Shown: positions 44,469 through 52,774 of the stretch, in pieces | Layout: each line of letters begins with the position of its first letter | Numbering within the stretch: the first letter of the stretch is position 1 | Assembly (NCBI GenBank): GCA_963662965.1 | Contig: OY759970.1 | Span: 1,302,001 to 1,366,000 of the forward strand | Origin: DTWD01 sp963662965 | GTDB lineage: Bacteria > Acidobacteriota > Vicinamibacteria > Vicinamibacterales > UBA8438 | Length of the DNA stretch: 64,000 nt | Reading direction: 5' to 3' | Made by a program: the position numbers and the translations under genes | The notes under the pieces: generated by a model | Seen by the model: only the letters and a program-made list of their open reading frames with translations | Told to the model about the DNA's origin: nothing | Database searches by the model: none

Positions 44469-44822
44469 AGCCCAGTCAAGCGCACCCTTGCGCCATGCGT
44501 AGACGTATCCGACGACGAGAATAAACAGAAACACCAGCATCTCGATCAATCCGAAGAGCGCGAGTTCATCCATGACGACCGCCCATGGAAACATGAAGAC
44601 GGTTTCCACGTCGAAGATGACAAACAGCATCGCGACCAAGTAATACTTCACGCTGTAGCGGTCTCGGGCGTCAGTTTCCGGCTCGATGCCGCACTCGTAG
44701 GGCTCGAGCTTGACGCGGTTGTAACTGCTGGAGTGCACGAGCTTCGACACCATCAGCGTGAAGATCGCGAAGCCGATGGCGACGAGGATGAAGAGAAAGA
44801 TCGGGATGTAGGCGTCTAGCAT
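44466..44822 (-). CDS. nuoA: NADH-quinone oxidoreductase subunit A
   Basis: A 118-residue, three-helix subunit with the signature KLEPYECGIEPETDARDRYSV-like segment and FVIFDVETVFMFPWAV. First gene of the nuo operon, 137 bases after a strong promoter. nuoB does not follow. Confidence 0.96.
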   Translation of the reverse strand: MLDAYIPIFLFILVAIGFAIFTLMVSKLVHSSSYNRVKLEPYECGIEPETDARDRYSVKYYLVAMLFVIFDVETVFMFPWAVVMDELALFGLIEMLVFLFILVVGYVYAWRKGALDWA

Positions 44823-44958
44823 CTTTACTGCGGGCCCTTCCTAGGCGGCTCGCTCCGGCCTTCAGACCCGCAGCACGTCACAGACACCGACATAACGCCA
44901 CGTAGGACTGTGGCCCAAGCCAGTTACGGCGCGACGTGCGGACCGCAAAACCGCGCAG

Positions 44959-44987
44959 ATTATTGCACGCACCCCGAGGGGTGTCAA
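44959..44987 (-). promoter_or_regulatory. Strong sigma70-type promoter of nuo with a dyad in the spacer
   Basis: TTGACA (44982-44987) and AATAAT (44959-44964) are separated by exactly 17 bases. The spacer contains the dyad ACCCC-GA-GGGGT (44971-44982), a likely operator placed between the two promoter elements. Confidence 0.75.
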
Positions 44988-45066
44988 GGAAAGCGACTCC
45001 AGACGCGAACGGACTCGTAGTGCTCACAACTCCTTCTTTTACAACATTTTCTGAGGTTCGACCTCC

Positions 45067-45096
45067 TTGACCTCGGCCGAGATCTGGACCTATACT
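45067..45096 (+). promoter_or_regulatory. Sigma70-type promoter of the VWFA/hem gene string
   Basis: TTGACC (45067-45072) and TATACT (45091-45096) with an 18-base spacer, 37 bases before the first VWFA start. The following genes through hemB are all on the same strand with short gaps. Confidence 0.65.
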
Positions 45097-45133
45097 GCGA
45101 AGGTGTCGTTTCGTCGCCTGCAAGCCGAAACCA

Positions 45134-46051
45134 ATGCGACCTCCACGCGCCGCGTGCGCCGTCTCCCTCGTCGGGTCGGTTCTGGTCATCTTCACCGCCC
45201 ACGTCGGTCTTGACGCGCAGTCGAGCGAGCGCCAGATGATTGTGACGGTGGTCGACGATGACGGGGCTCCCGTCGGTGGCCTCGGTCCGGCCGATTTCGC
45301 GATCCGTGAAGACGGCAACGCGCGCGAGGTCCTGAGGGCCGGGCCGGCCGGTGCCGGACGGCAGATTGCGCTCCTCGTTGACACGAGCCAAGCCGCCTCG
45401 CGCGCCCTCTCCGACTTTCGCAACGGCTTGACGGCGTTTATCGACGGCATGTCCGAGGGTAACGAGATCTCGCTCATCACGTTCGGCGGACCGCCGCGCA
45501 TTCTCGTAGAGTCAACGACCAGCACCGCCCGCCTCGCCGACGGCATCAATGACGTGTTCGCGTTACCTGACCAAGCCGCCTACATGCTCGATGCGCTCGA
45601 CCAAACGGCGGAAGGCTTCGCCCGGCGCGAGGTGCCGCGCCCCATCATGGTCGTGCTCACGACCGAGGGCATCGACTACAGCAACCGAGGCGCACGCCGG
45701 GTGCTCGATCGAATCGACGAGAGCGGCGCCGCGGTCTACACGCTGTCACTGCGAGTCGGCCGTAACGCGTTTTCGGCAAGCCCCAACGTCTCGGCGGCGG
45801 AACTCCGGAACCAGGAGATCGAGCGCGATCTCGTCCTCGAGCGCGGACCGGGTGACAGCGGTGGACGCCATCGCGATCTACTCGCAAGTTCCGCGGTTGA
45901 GCGGGCGATGCTGGAGATCGGAGAGGAGCTCCGCAATCAGTATCTCATCGTCTACTCGCGCCCCGACGCGCTCGTCCCCCCCGAAGAGATTACCGTCAGC
46001 GTGGAGCAGCAGGGCCTCACCGCCCGCGGGACGCCGCTGAGGACGGAATAA
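45134..46051 (+). CDS. Secreted VWFA-related protein, degenerate MIDAS
   Basis: A 305-residue protein with a signal peptide (cleavage near GLDAQ). Beta-rich DGAPVGGLGPADFAIREDG is followed by a VWFA fold. The metal site reads DTSQA where DxSxS is expected, so metal binding may be weak. Acidobacteria carry many such VWFA-related proteins; the role is unknown. The stop is immediately followed by the GTG start of its paralogue. Confidence 0.85.
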   Translation: MRPPRAACAVSLVGSVLVIFTAHVGLDAQSSERQMIVTVVDDDGAPVGGLGPADFAIREDGNAREVLRAGPAGAGRQIALLVDTSQAASRALSDFRNGLTAFIDGMSEGNEISLITFGGPPRILVESTTSTARLADGINDVFALPDQAAYMLDALDQTAEGFARREVPRPIMVVLTTEGIDYSNRGARRVLDRIDESGAAVYTLSLRVGRNAFSASPNVSAAELRNQEIERDLVLERGPGDSGGRHRDLLASSAVERAMLEIGEELRNQYLIVYSRPDALVPPEEITVSVEQQGLTARGTPLRTE

Positions 46052-46993
46052 GTGCGACGCTTGGCGCTCGGCATATCGGTGGCCGTCACCGCCCTGGCGA
46101 TGTGGCAGGGCGGCGTGGACATTGACGCGCAGCAGCCGCCCGACGCACAAACGCCGTCGTTTCGCGCCGGCGTCGATGTCGTCTCGCTCAACATCACCGC
46201 CACGGACCGCGACGGCAGATTCGTGACCGACCTCGACCAGCCGGACTTCCTCGTGTATGAGGACGGCGCACAGCAAGACGTCATCTTCTTCACGAAGACG
46301 CAGCAGCCGATCGCCCTAGCGCTGCTCATCGATACGAGCGCCAGCATGGACGAACGAATGGCGACCGCACAGGAGGCGGCCATTGGATTCTCGCAACGCC
46401 TCCGGCCGGAGGACCTGGCGGAAATCGTCGACTTCGATAGCCGCGTCACGACCCTGCAGGGCTTCACGAGCGACGTGGAGGAACTCGAGCGCGCGATCCG
46501 CGAGACGTCGGCGGGAGGGTCGACATCGCTCTACAACGCCATCTACATCTCACTCCGCGAGCTCTCGAAGGCCCCTCTACGCGAAGCCGACGTCAGGCGC
46601 GAGGCGATTATCCTGCTGTCAGACGGTGAGGACACGTCGAGCCTCGTGACGTTCGATGAGGTTCTTGAACAGGCCAAGCGATCGGAAACCGCCATCTATT
46701 CGATCGGCCTCCAGTCGAAGGACAGCCAGTCTCGTACCGGGTTTCGCGAAGCCGATTTCGTGCTCCGTCAGCTCGCGCAGGAGACGGGCGGGAAGGCGTT
46801 CTTTCCCGATAAGGTGGAGGAGTTGCCGGCGATCTACCAGCAGATTTCGGACGAGCTCTCCAGCCAGTATTCCGTCGGCTACATTTCGGCGAACCCGCTC
46901 CGGAACGGACAGTGGCGACGGATTGTCGTGCGTGTCGATCGCGAGGCGGTTGCGGCCCGGACGAAGCAAGGCTATTACGCCCCGACCAGCTAG
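46052..46993 (+). CDS. Secreted VWFA-related protein
   Basis: A 313-residue paralogue of the upstream gene. It has a signal peptide, an N-terminal beta segment (VSLNITATDRDGRFVTDLDQ) and a VWFA domain with an intact metal site (LIDTSASMDE, later LLSDGEDTSS). Probably mediates protein-protein contacts at the cell surface or in the periplasm. GTG start with no gap to the preceding stop. Confidence 0.88.
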   Translation: MRRLALGISVAVTALAMWQGGVDIDAQQPPDAQTPSFRAGVDVVSLNITATDRDGRFVTDLDQPDFLVYEDGAQQDVIFFTKTQQPIALALLIDTSASMDERMATAQEAAIGFSQRLRPEDLAEIVDFDSRVTTLQGFTSDVEELERAIRETSAGGSTSLYNAIYISLRELSKAPLREADVRREAIILLSDGEDTSSLVTFDEVLEQAKRSETAIYSIGLQSKDSQSRTGFREADFVLRQLAQETGGKAFFPDKVEELPAIYQQISDELSSQYSVGYISANPLRNGQWRRIVVRVDREAVAARTKQGYYAPTS

Positions 46994-47002
46994 GAGCCCG
47001 CG

Positions 47003-47019
47003 GCGCGTCGAAGACGCGC
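47003..47019 (+). other. Hairpin before the hemX-like gene
   Basis: A perfect 7-bp stem GCGCGTC/GACGCGC with a GAA loop, between AGGAGCCCGCGG (46993-47004, also found in the leader cassettes) and the next start. No T run follows, so it is not a typical terminator. Confidence 0.45.
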
Positions 47020-47026
47020 AGTTCTG

Positions 47027-47851
47027 ATGAACGTCATCCCCCTCCTACTCTACGTCGTTGCCGCCGCCGCGTACGCCTTCCATTTCAGCGCGCGGAGTCC
47101 GATGTCCGGCCGTGTCGCGACGGTGTCACTCGTCTTGGGCGCACTCGCCCATACCTTCGTCATCGGGATGCAGACAATGCAGGTCGGACACATCCCGCTG
47201 GTCGGCACCACCGGAGCCATTTCCGCCTTCGTCTGGCTGCTGGCGCTCGCGTACCTCTATACGGAGATGACGACCGAGGAGCGGGCGATGGGCATTTTCA
47301 TCGTTCCGCTCATGGTGATCCTGCAGGTCATCCCGGCCGTCACGAACAGCGTGGCGGCCCGTCCACCGGTGCTCGAGAGCCGCTGGTTCGAGATCCACGT
47401 CTCGTCACTCCTCGTCGCCTATGCGAGCTTTGCCTTGGCCTGCGTGATCAGCGTGACGTACGGCCTGTTGTTCAAGGAGCTCAAGGGGAAGCATCTCGGC
47501 GTCTTCTACGCGCGCCTTCCGTCGCTGCAGGTGCTCGACGTCATGAACAACCGCGCCGTGACATTCGGATGGGTATTCCTGACCGTGGGGCTGGCCGTCG
47601 GCGCCGTCTGGCTATTTGAGGTCCAGCCGAGCGCGGCCGATCCTCGAGTGCAAGCGATGTCGATCTTGGATCCGAAGATCTTCATCGTCGTGATCTGCTG
47701 GTTGGTGTACACGTTCGAGCTGTATGCACGTCGGGCAATCGGGTGGGGCGGTCGACGCGCAGCCTGGCTGTCCGCCATCGGCTTCGCCATCCTGATGCTC
47801 AACTTCGTGCCGATCAGCTACTTCGTGACGCGGAGCCACAACTTCTACTGA
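47027..47851 (+). CDS. HemX/CcsA-type cytochrome c assembly membrane protein
   Basis: A 274-residue protein with eight predicted helices and the CcsA/HemX fold (HTFVIGMQTMQVGHIPLVG, FEIHVSSLLVAYASFALACV with a conserved His, and NFVPISYFVTRSHNFY at the end). The position just before hemA, with stop and start overlapping (TGATG), favours HemX, which affects glutamyl-tRNA reductase levels in other bacteria; a role in haem delivery for cytochrome c is also possible. Confidence 0.85.
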   Translation: MNVIPLLLYVVAAAAYAFHFSARSPMSGRVATVSLVLGALAHTFVIGMQTMQVGHIPLVGTTGAISAFVWLLALAYLYTEMTTEERAMGIFIVPLMVILQVIPAVTNSVAARPPVLESRWFEIHVSSLLVAYASFALACVISVTYGLLFKELKGKHLGVFYARLPSLQVLDVMNNRAVTFGWVFLTVGLAVGAVWLFEVQPSAADPRVQAMSILDPKIFIVVICWLVYTFELYARRAIGWGGRRAAWLSAIGFAILMLNFVPISYFVTRSHNFY

Positions 47852-49200
47852 TGTATCTCTTCCTCCTGGGAGCGAGCCATCACAGCGCGCCGGTCGATCT
47901 GCGCGAACGCATCGACTTCTCGCGCCGAGGCATTCCCGAGGCGTTGCACGGCCTCGCGAACATCGCCGGCATCACTGAGGTTGCGGTGTTGTCCACGTGC
48001 AACCGTGCCGAAATCTACGCCGTCTGCGACGCGCCGGGTCCGGCGCGAGAGGCGCTGACGACGTTCATGAGCGCCTTCCATGACGTGCCCGAGTCCGAGC
48101 TGACACCGCACTTGTACCAGCGCACCGATGCGGACGCCGCCCGACACCTGTTTCGGGTCGTGGCTGGACTTGATTCGCTGGTCGTCGGCGAGCCCCAGAT
48201 CGCCGGTCAGGTCAAAGACGCGTTCGAGATCGCGTCGGAGCGTGGCGGCACCGGCACGGCGCTCAATCGCCTCTTTCACTGCTCCTTCGGGGTTGGCAAA
48301 CGCGTGCGCACCGAGACCGGTATCGGCGAGGGCGCCGTCTCGGTCAGCTACGCCGCGATCTCGCTGGCCCGGAAGATCTTCGGCGATCTCGGGCCACTGA
48401 AGGCCCTGGTGGTCGGCGCCGGCGAGATGGCCGAGCTCACGGTGACGCACCTCCGGGCGCAGCCGGTCGCACGCATCCGCGTGGCGAATCGGACCCCCGC
48501 GCATGCCGCGACGCTCGCCGCCAAGGTCGATGGCATCGCCGTTCCGTGGGAAACCGTGACCGAGGAGCTCGCGTCGACCGATATCGTCGTCACCGCCACC
48601 GGCGCATCGAAATGGATATTGACGCGCACCCACGTGGCCGAGGCGATGCGAGCGCGTCGGAACCGGCCGCTATTTATCATCGACATCGGCGTCCCTCGAG
48701 ACGTTGATCCGTCAGCTGGCGACGTCGAGCAAGTGTTCCTGTACAACATCGACGATTTGCAGGGGATCGTGCGCGGAAACCTGGCCCGCCGGCAGTCTCA
48801 AATCGACCGGGCCGAGCTCATGGTGCGCGAGGAGGTCGACGGCTTCATGGCGTGGCTGCTGTCGCGGGGCGCGATCCCCACGGTCGTAGCCTTGCGTCGT
48901 CGCTTCGAGCGGATACGTCAGGCCGAGCTCACACGCCTCGCGCCGAAACTGGCGTCGCTTTCACCGGCGGCAAAGGCGCGCGTCGAGGAGTTCAGCCGGC
49001 TGCTCGTCGAGAAACTGCTCTCGACGCCGACCGAGCAGCTCAAAGCAGCGCGCGACGAGCGTGAAATTTCGGCCGACGCCGACACGCTCGAGCGCCTTTT
49101 CAAACTGACCGAGTGCGAACCGCACGCCGCGGCTCGCGGCGGTCGGCCCCGGCAGAGTGAGGCAACGCCTGCCGCACCACACCGCGGTCGCCCGCGGTGA
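47851..49200 (+). CDS. hemA: Glutamyl-tRNA reductase
   Basis: A 449-residue enzyme that reduces Glu-tRNA to glutamate-1-semialdehyde, the first step of C5-pathway haem synthesis. The catalytic C50 lies in VLSTCNRAEIYA. The NADPH loop VVGAGEMAELT and the long C-terminal dimerisation helices are present. Its product is used by HemL, encoded at 56488. Confidence 0.97.
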   Translation: MYLFLLGASHHSAPVDLRERIDFSRRGIPEALHGLANIAGITEVAVLSTCNRAEIYAVCDAPGPAREALTTFMSAFHDVPESELTPHLYQRTDADAARHLFRVVAGLDSLVVGEPQIAGQVKDAFEIASERGGTGTALNRLFHCSFGVGKRVRTETGIGEGAVSVSYAAISLARKIFGDLGPLKALVVGAGEMAELTVTHLRAQPVARIRVANRTPAHAATLAAKVDGIAVPWETVTEELASTDIVVTATGASKWILTRTHVAEAMRARRNRPLFIIDIGVPRDVDPSAGDVEQVFLYNIDDLQGIVRGNLARRQSQIDRAELMVREEVDGFMAWLLSRGAIPTVVALRRRFERIRQAELTRLAPKLASLSPAAKARVEEFSRLLVEKLLSTPTEQLKAARDEREISADADTLERLFKLTECEPHAAARGGRPRQSEATPAAPHRGRPR

Positions 49201-49207
49201 GGCAACG

Positions 49208-50167
49208 GTGACACCTCTGCGGATCGGCACGCGCGGGAGTCCACTCGCTCTGTGGCAGGCGGAACATGTCGCCGCGGCGATCGCCGACCGCGGCGGTCCC
49301 CCCACCGAGATCATCACCATCCACACGAGCGGCGACCGACTGTCACGGATAGGAATCTCGGACGCCGGCGGCAAGCGGCTGTTTGTCAAGGAGATCGAGG
49401 ACGCCCTCGTGAACGACCGGATCGACCTTGCCGTTCACAGCGCGAAGGACTTGCCGGCGGAACTGCTTCCCGGGCTGACGATCGGCGCGGTGTTGCCACG
49501 CGAGGACCCGCGCGACGCGGTCGTTTCGCGTGACCGGATTCGGGCGGACGATGTTGCGGCGCGGCCGACCGCTCTCCTCTCACCCGAATCGCATCGCCCG
49601 CGGATCGGTACCGGCAGCATTCGCCGCACCGCGCAGCTCCGACACGCGTTCCCCGGCATCGACGTGGCGCCGATCCGCGGCAATGTCGGGACGCGCCTAC
49701 GGAAGCTCGACGACGGCGCCTTCGACCTCCTGGTGCTGGCGACGGCAGGACTCGTTCGGCTGCAGCTCGCCGACAGGATCGCGTTGCGGATCCCGTTCGA
49801 TCTGTGCGCGCCCGCGCCGGGTCAGGGCATCGTGGTCGGCGAGTATCGCGCCGACGATCCGGCGACGGGTGGTCTGGTCGCTGCGATCGGCGACCGTGAG
49901 ACGTCGGCCGCACTGGCCGCGGAGCGCGCACTGGTGACCGCACTCGGCGCGGACTGCCAGGTGCCGCTCGGCGCGGTCGCGCTTCCCACGGGCGACGACC
50001 TCGTCTTGCGCGGGGTCGTCGCATCGCCTGACGGCGCACAACTGATAACTCGAGAGGATCGGGCCCCCCAACGCGACGCCGCCGCGCTCGGGACGAATGT
50101 CGCACAGCTCTTGATTGCCGACGGGGCAGAGATGCTCTTGACCTCGGCGCGCCCGATGGACGGATGA
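49208..50167 (+). CDS. hemC: Porphobilinogen deaminase (hydroxymethylbilane synthase)
   Basis: A 319-residue enzyme from GTG 49208. The N-terminal RIGTRGSPLALWQA, the substrate-binding GTGSIRRTAQL and the dipyrromethane-binding Cys in GADCQVPLGA are clear. It condenses four porphobilinogens. The stop overlaps the next start. Confidence 0.96.
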   Translation: MTPLRIGTRGSPLALWQAEHVAAAIADRGGPPTEIITIHTSGDRLSRIGISDAGGKRLFVKEIEDALVNDRIDLAVHSAKDLPAELLPGLTIGAVLPREDPRDAVVSRDRIRADDVAARPTALLSPESHRPRIGTGSIRRTAQLRHAFPGIDVAPIRGNVGTRLRKLDDGAFDLLVLATAGLVRLQLADRIALRIPFDLCAPAPGQGIVVGEYRADDPATGGLVAAIGDRETSAALAAERALVTALGADCQVPLGAVALPTGDDLVLRGVVASPDGAQLITREDRAPQRDAAALGTNVAQLLIADGAEMLLTSARPMDG

Positions 50168-51696
50168 CCCCGGCGACGGTGTACCTGATCGGCGCCGGCC
50201 CCGGTGACCCCGCGCTCATCACCGTGCGTGGGCAGCAACTCCTGGCGTTGGCCGACGTCGTCGTTTATGACCGGCTCGTCCACCGACGACTGTTGGACGG
50301 GGTCCGTCCTCGCGCCGAACAGATCGATGTCGGCGCCGCGGCGCCCCAACCGGTCGAACAAGAGGCGATCAACATCCTGCTCGCCGACAAAGCGAGGGAG
50401 GGCAAGACGGTCGCCCGTTTGAAGTGGGGTGATCCATTCGTGTTCGGGAGCGGCGGCAAAGAAGCGCTCTTCCTCCATGAACAAGGCATCCCCTACGAGA
50501 TCGTCCCGGGCGTGCCCCCGACCATCGGCGTGCCGGCGTTCGCGGGCATTCCGATTACCTACCCCGATGCCGGAGACGCGCTGATCTTGATTCGAGGACA
50601 CGAGGCCGAAACCGGCGCCCCGCCCGACGTCGATTGGCGCCATGTCGCACCAGTGCGAGGCACGATCGTCAGCTACGCGAGTGGCCCCCAACTCGAAGCG
50701 ATCATCGACGCGTTGCTCAAGCACGGTCGCGATCCCGAAGAGCCGGCCGCGCTCGTCATCGGTGGCACGCTTCCACGCCAGCGCACGATTGAAGGCACGC
50801 TGCGGGAGGTGCAGGCGGTCGTGCACGATGCGCAACGGCGCGGGACGGCCGTCCTCATCATCGGAAGGGTGGTGGCACTCAGAGCACATCTCCGGTGGTT
50901 CGACACCCGACCGCTGTTTGGCAAGCGCGTCGTCGTGACGCGCCCGCGGGAGCAGGCAGCCGAATTCGTGAGCTTGCTACTCGAGCTGGGCGCCGAGCCG
51001 GTGGAGGCGCCGACGATACGGATCGCGCCGCCCGAGGACCCGGCGCCGCTCGATGAGGCCTGTGGCATCGCCCCCACCTTCGACTGGATCGTCTTTACCT
51101 CAACCAACGGTGTCGACGCCTTCATGGAAAGACTCCTGGCCGGGCCGGGCGACGTACGGTCGCTGGGCGGCGTGCAGCTATGCGCTGTCGGTCCCGCGAC
51201 GGCGGCACGGCTGGCCGACTATCAGCTCAAGGTCGATCTCATGCCGGCGGAATACCATACCGACGCGGTAGCTGACATGCTCCAGGAGCACGTGCGCGGG
51301 GCCCGAGTCTTGCTGCCACGTGCCAACCTGGCGCGCGCGAGCCTGCCGGGCGCACTGCGGGACGCCGGGGCTGACGTGGTCGACGTCGTGGCGTACCAAA
51401 CCGTTCCAGCCCCGTCAGGGGACGTCGACGTGTACAAGATGCTGTTGGAGCAGGAAATCGACGTGGTGACCTTCACGAGCGCGTCGACCGTACGGAACTT
51501 CGTGAAGCTGATCGGCGACGAGCCGGCGGCCGACCTCCTGCGCACCACGCTCGTCGCCTCGATCGGGCCGATCACCGCGGACGCCGCGCGCCAGCTCGGA
51601 ATCGACACCACGATCATGCCGACGGCTCACACCGTGCCGGCGCTCGTCGACGCCATTGCCGACCACTTTCGGGTAGCGGATCCCGCGCGCAGGTAA
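50164..51696 (+). CDS. cobA-hemD: Uroporphyrinogen-III methyltransferase / uroporphyrinogen-III synthase fusion
   Basis: A 510-residue bifunctional protein. Residues ~1-245 are a SUMT domain (VYLIGAGPGDPALITVRG, RLKWGDPFVFGSGGKEA, VPGVPPTIGVPAFAGIPIT) that makes precorrin-2. Residues ~255-510 are HemD (KRVVVTRPREQAAEF, IVFTSTNGVDAF, VTFTSASTVRNF) that cyclises hydroxymethylbilane. SUMT-HemD fusions are known in several phyla. The SUMT motif has W where G is common (RLKWGDP), a mild oddity. Confidence 0.95.
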   Translation: MTPATVYLIGAGPGDPALITVRGQQLLALADVVVYDRLVHRRLLDGVRPRAEQIDVGAAAPQPVEQEAINILLADKAREGKTVARLKWGDPFVFGSGGKEALFLHEQGIPYEIVPGVPPTIGVPAFAGIPITYPDAGDALILIRGHEAETGAPPDVDWRHVAPVRGTIVSYASGPQLEAIIDALLKHGRDPEEPAALVIGGTLPRQRTIEGTLREVQAVVHDAQRRGTAVLIIGRVVALRAHLRWFDTRPLFGKRVVVTRPREQAAEFVSLLLELGAEPVEAPTIRIAPPEDPAPLDEACGIAPTFDWIVFTSTNGVDAFMERLLAGPGDVRSLGGVQLCAVGPATAARLADYQLKVDLMPAEYHTDAVADMLQEHVRGARVLLPRANLARASLPGALRDAGADVVDVVAYQTVPAPSGDVDVYKMLLEQEIDVVTFTSASTVRNFVKLIGDEPAADLLRTTLVASIGPITADAARQLGIDTTIMPTAHTVPALVDAIADHFRVADPARR

Positions 51697-51746
51697 GTCC
51701 GCGCGTCGCGTGATCTAGACTTGGAGTATCGCCACAAAGAAATGCC

Positions 51747-52763
51747 ATGACACTTACGCCCCCAGCTTCAGACAACGCAACGTCGGCGAACTCGCTGCCA
51801 CTCACCCACCGCCCGCGACGGCTGCGCCGAACGCGAGCCATCCGGGACCTCGTTCGCGAGACGCGCCTCTCGCCCGAGACCCTGGTCTACCCGCTGTTCG
51901 TCTGTGCGGGATCCGGCATTCGCCAGGAAGTCCCGTCGATGCCGGGTGTCTTCCAGCTGTCGGTCGACCGAGCGGTGGCGGAAGCGGCGGCGGCAGCTGG
52001 CGACGGCATCCGGGGTGTTCTCCTCTTCGGCCTGCCCGAGTCGAAAGACGAGATCGGCAGTGCGGCAGACGATACCGGCGCTCCGGTGCAGGCGGCCGTG
52101 CGGGCGATCAAGCAGGAGGTTGCGGACCTCTTGGTGATCACCGACGTGTGCCTGTGCGAATACACGTCGCACGGACACTGCGGCATTCTCGAAGGTGACG
52201 ACATTGTCAATGACGCGACGGTCGACCGGTTGGCCCGAGTGGCGGTGTCGCACGCCGACGCGGGCGCCGATCTCGTGGCGCCATCCGACATGATGGACGG
52301 ACGCGTGGCGGCCATTCGCGAGGCGCTCGATGCCGCCCAGTTCAGCGATGTGGCCATCATGTCCTACGCCGCCAAGTACTGCTCGGCCTACTATGGGCCG
52401 TTTCGTGATGCCGCCGGCTCCACGCCGGCGTTCGGTGACCGACGCACCCACCAGATGGACCCGGCCAACGTCGAGGAGGCGCTCCGGGAAGTCGCGCTCG
52501 ATCTCGAGGAAGGAGCCGACATCGTCATGGTGAAGCCGGCACTTCACTATCTGGATATCATCACGCGGGTCAAGGCCGAGTTTCGGTGTCCCACGGCGGC
52601 CTATCACGTGAGCGGCGAGTACGCGATGCTCAAAGCAGCGGTACAGAACGGCTGGCTCGACGAGACGCGCGCCATGCTAGAGGCGCTGACCGCGATCAAA
52701 CGGGCCGGCGCCGACATTCTCATCACCTACTACGCTCGCGACGCCGCCCAAGCGCTCGGGTAG
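51747..52763 (+). CDS. hemB: Delta-aminolevulinic acid dehydratase (porphobilinogen synthase)
   Basis: A 338-residue enzyme. The zinc cysteines are in DVCLCEYTSHGHCG, and the two active-site lysines in SYAAKYCSAYYGPFRDA and IVMVKPALHYLD. It joins two 5-aminolevulinates into porphobilinogen, the HemC substrate. Last gene of the hem string. Confidence 0.97.
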   Translation: MTLTPPASDNATSANSLPLTHRPRRLRRTRAIRDLVRETRLSPETLVYPLFVCAGSGIRQEVPSMPGVFQLSVDRAVAEAAAAAGDGIRGVLLFGLPESKDEIGSAADDTGAPVQAAVRAIKQEVADLLVITDVCLCEYTSHGHCGILEGDDIVNDATVDRLARVAVSHADAGADLVAPSDMMDGRVAAIREALDAAQFSDVAIMSYAAKYCSAYYGPFRDAAGSTPAFGDRRTHQMDPANVEEALREVALDLEEGADIVMVKPALHYLDIITRVKAEFRCPTAAYHVSGEYAMLKAAVQNGWLDETRAMLEALTAIKRAGADILITYYARDAAQALG

Positions 52764-52774
52764 GCCGTATTCCC

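Larger units (their letters stand above)
44823..45133. other. Divergent regulatory region between nuo and VWFA genes
   Basis: A 311-base gap with no gene. It holds two promoters in opposite directions: 44959-44987 (minus, nuo) and 45067-45096 (plus, VWFA). No RNA gene is recognised. Confidence 0.7.
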
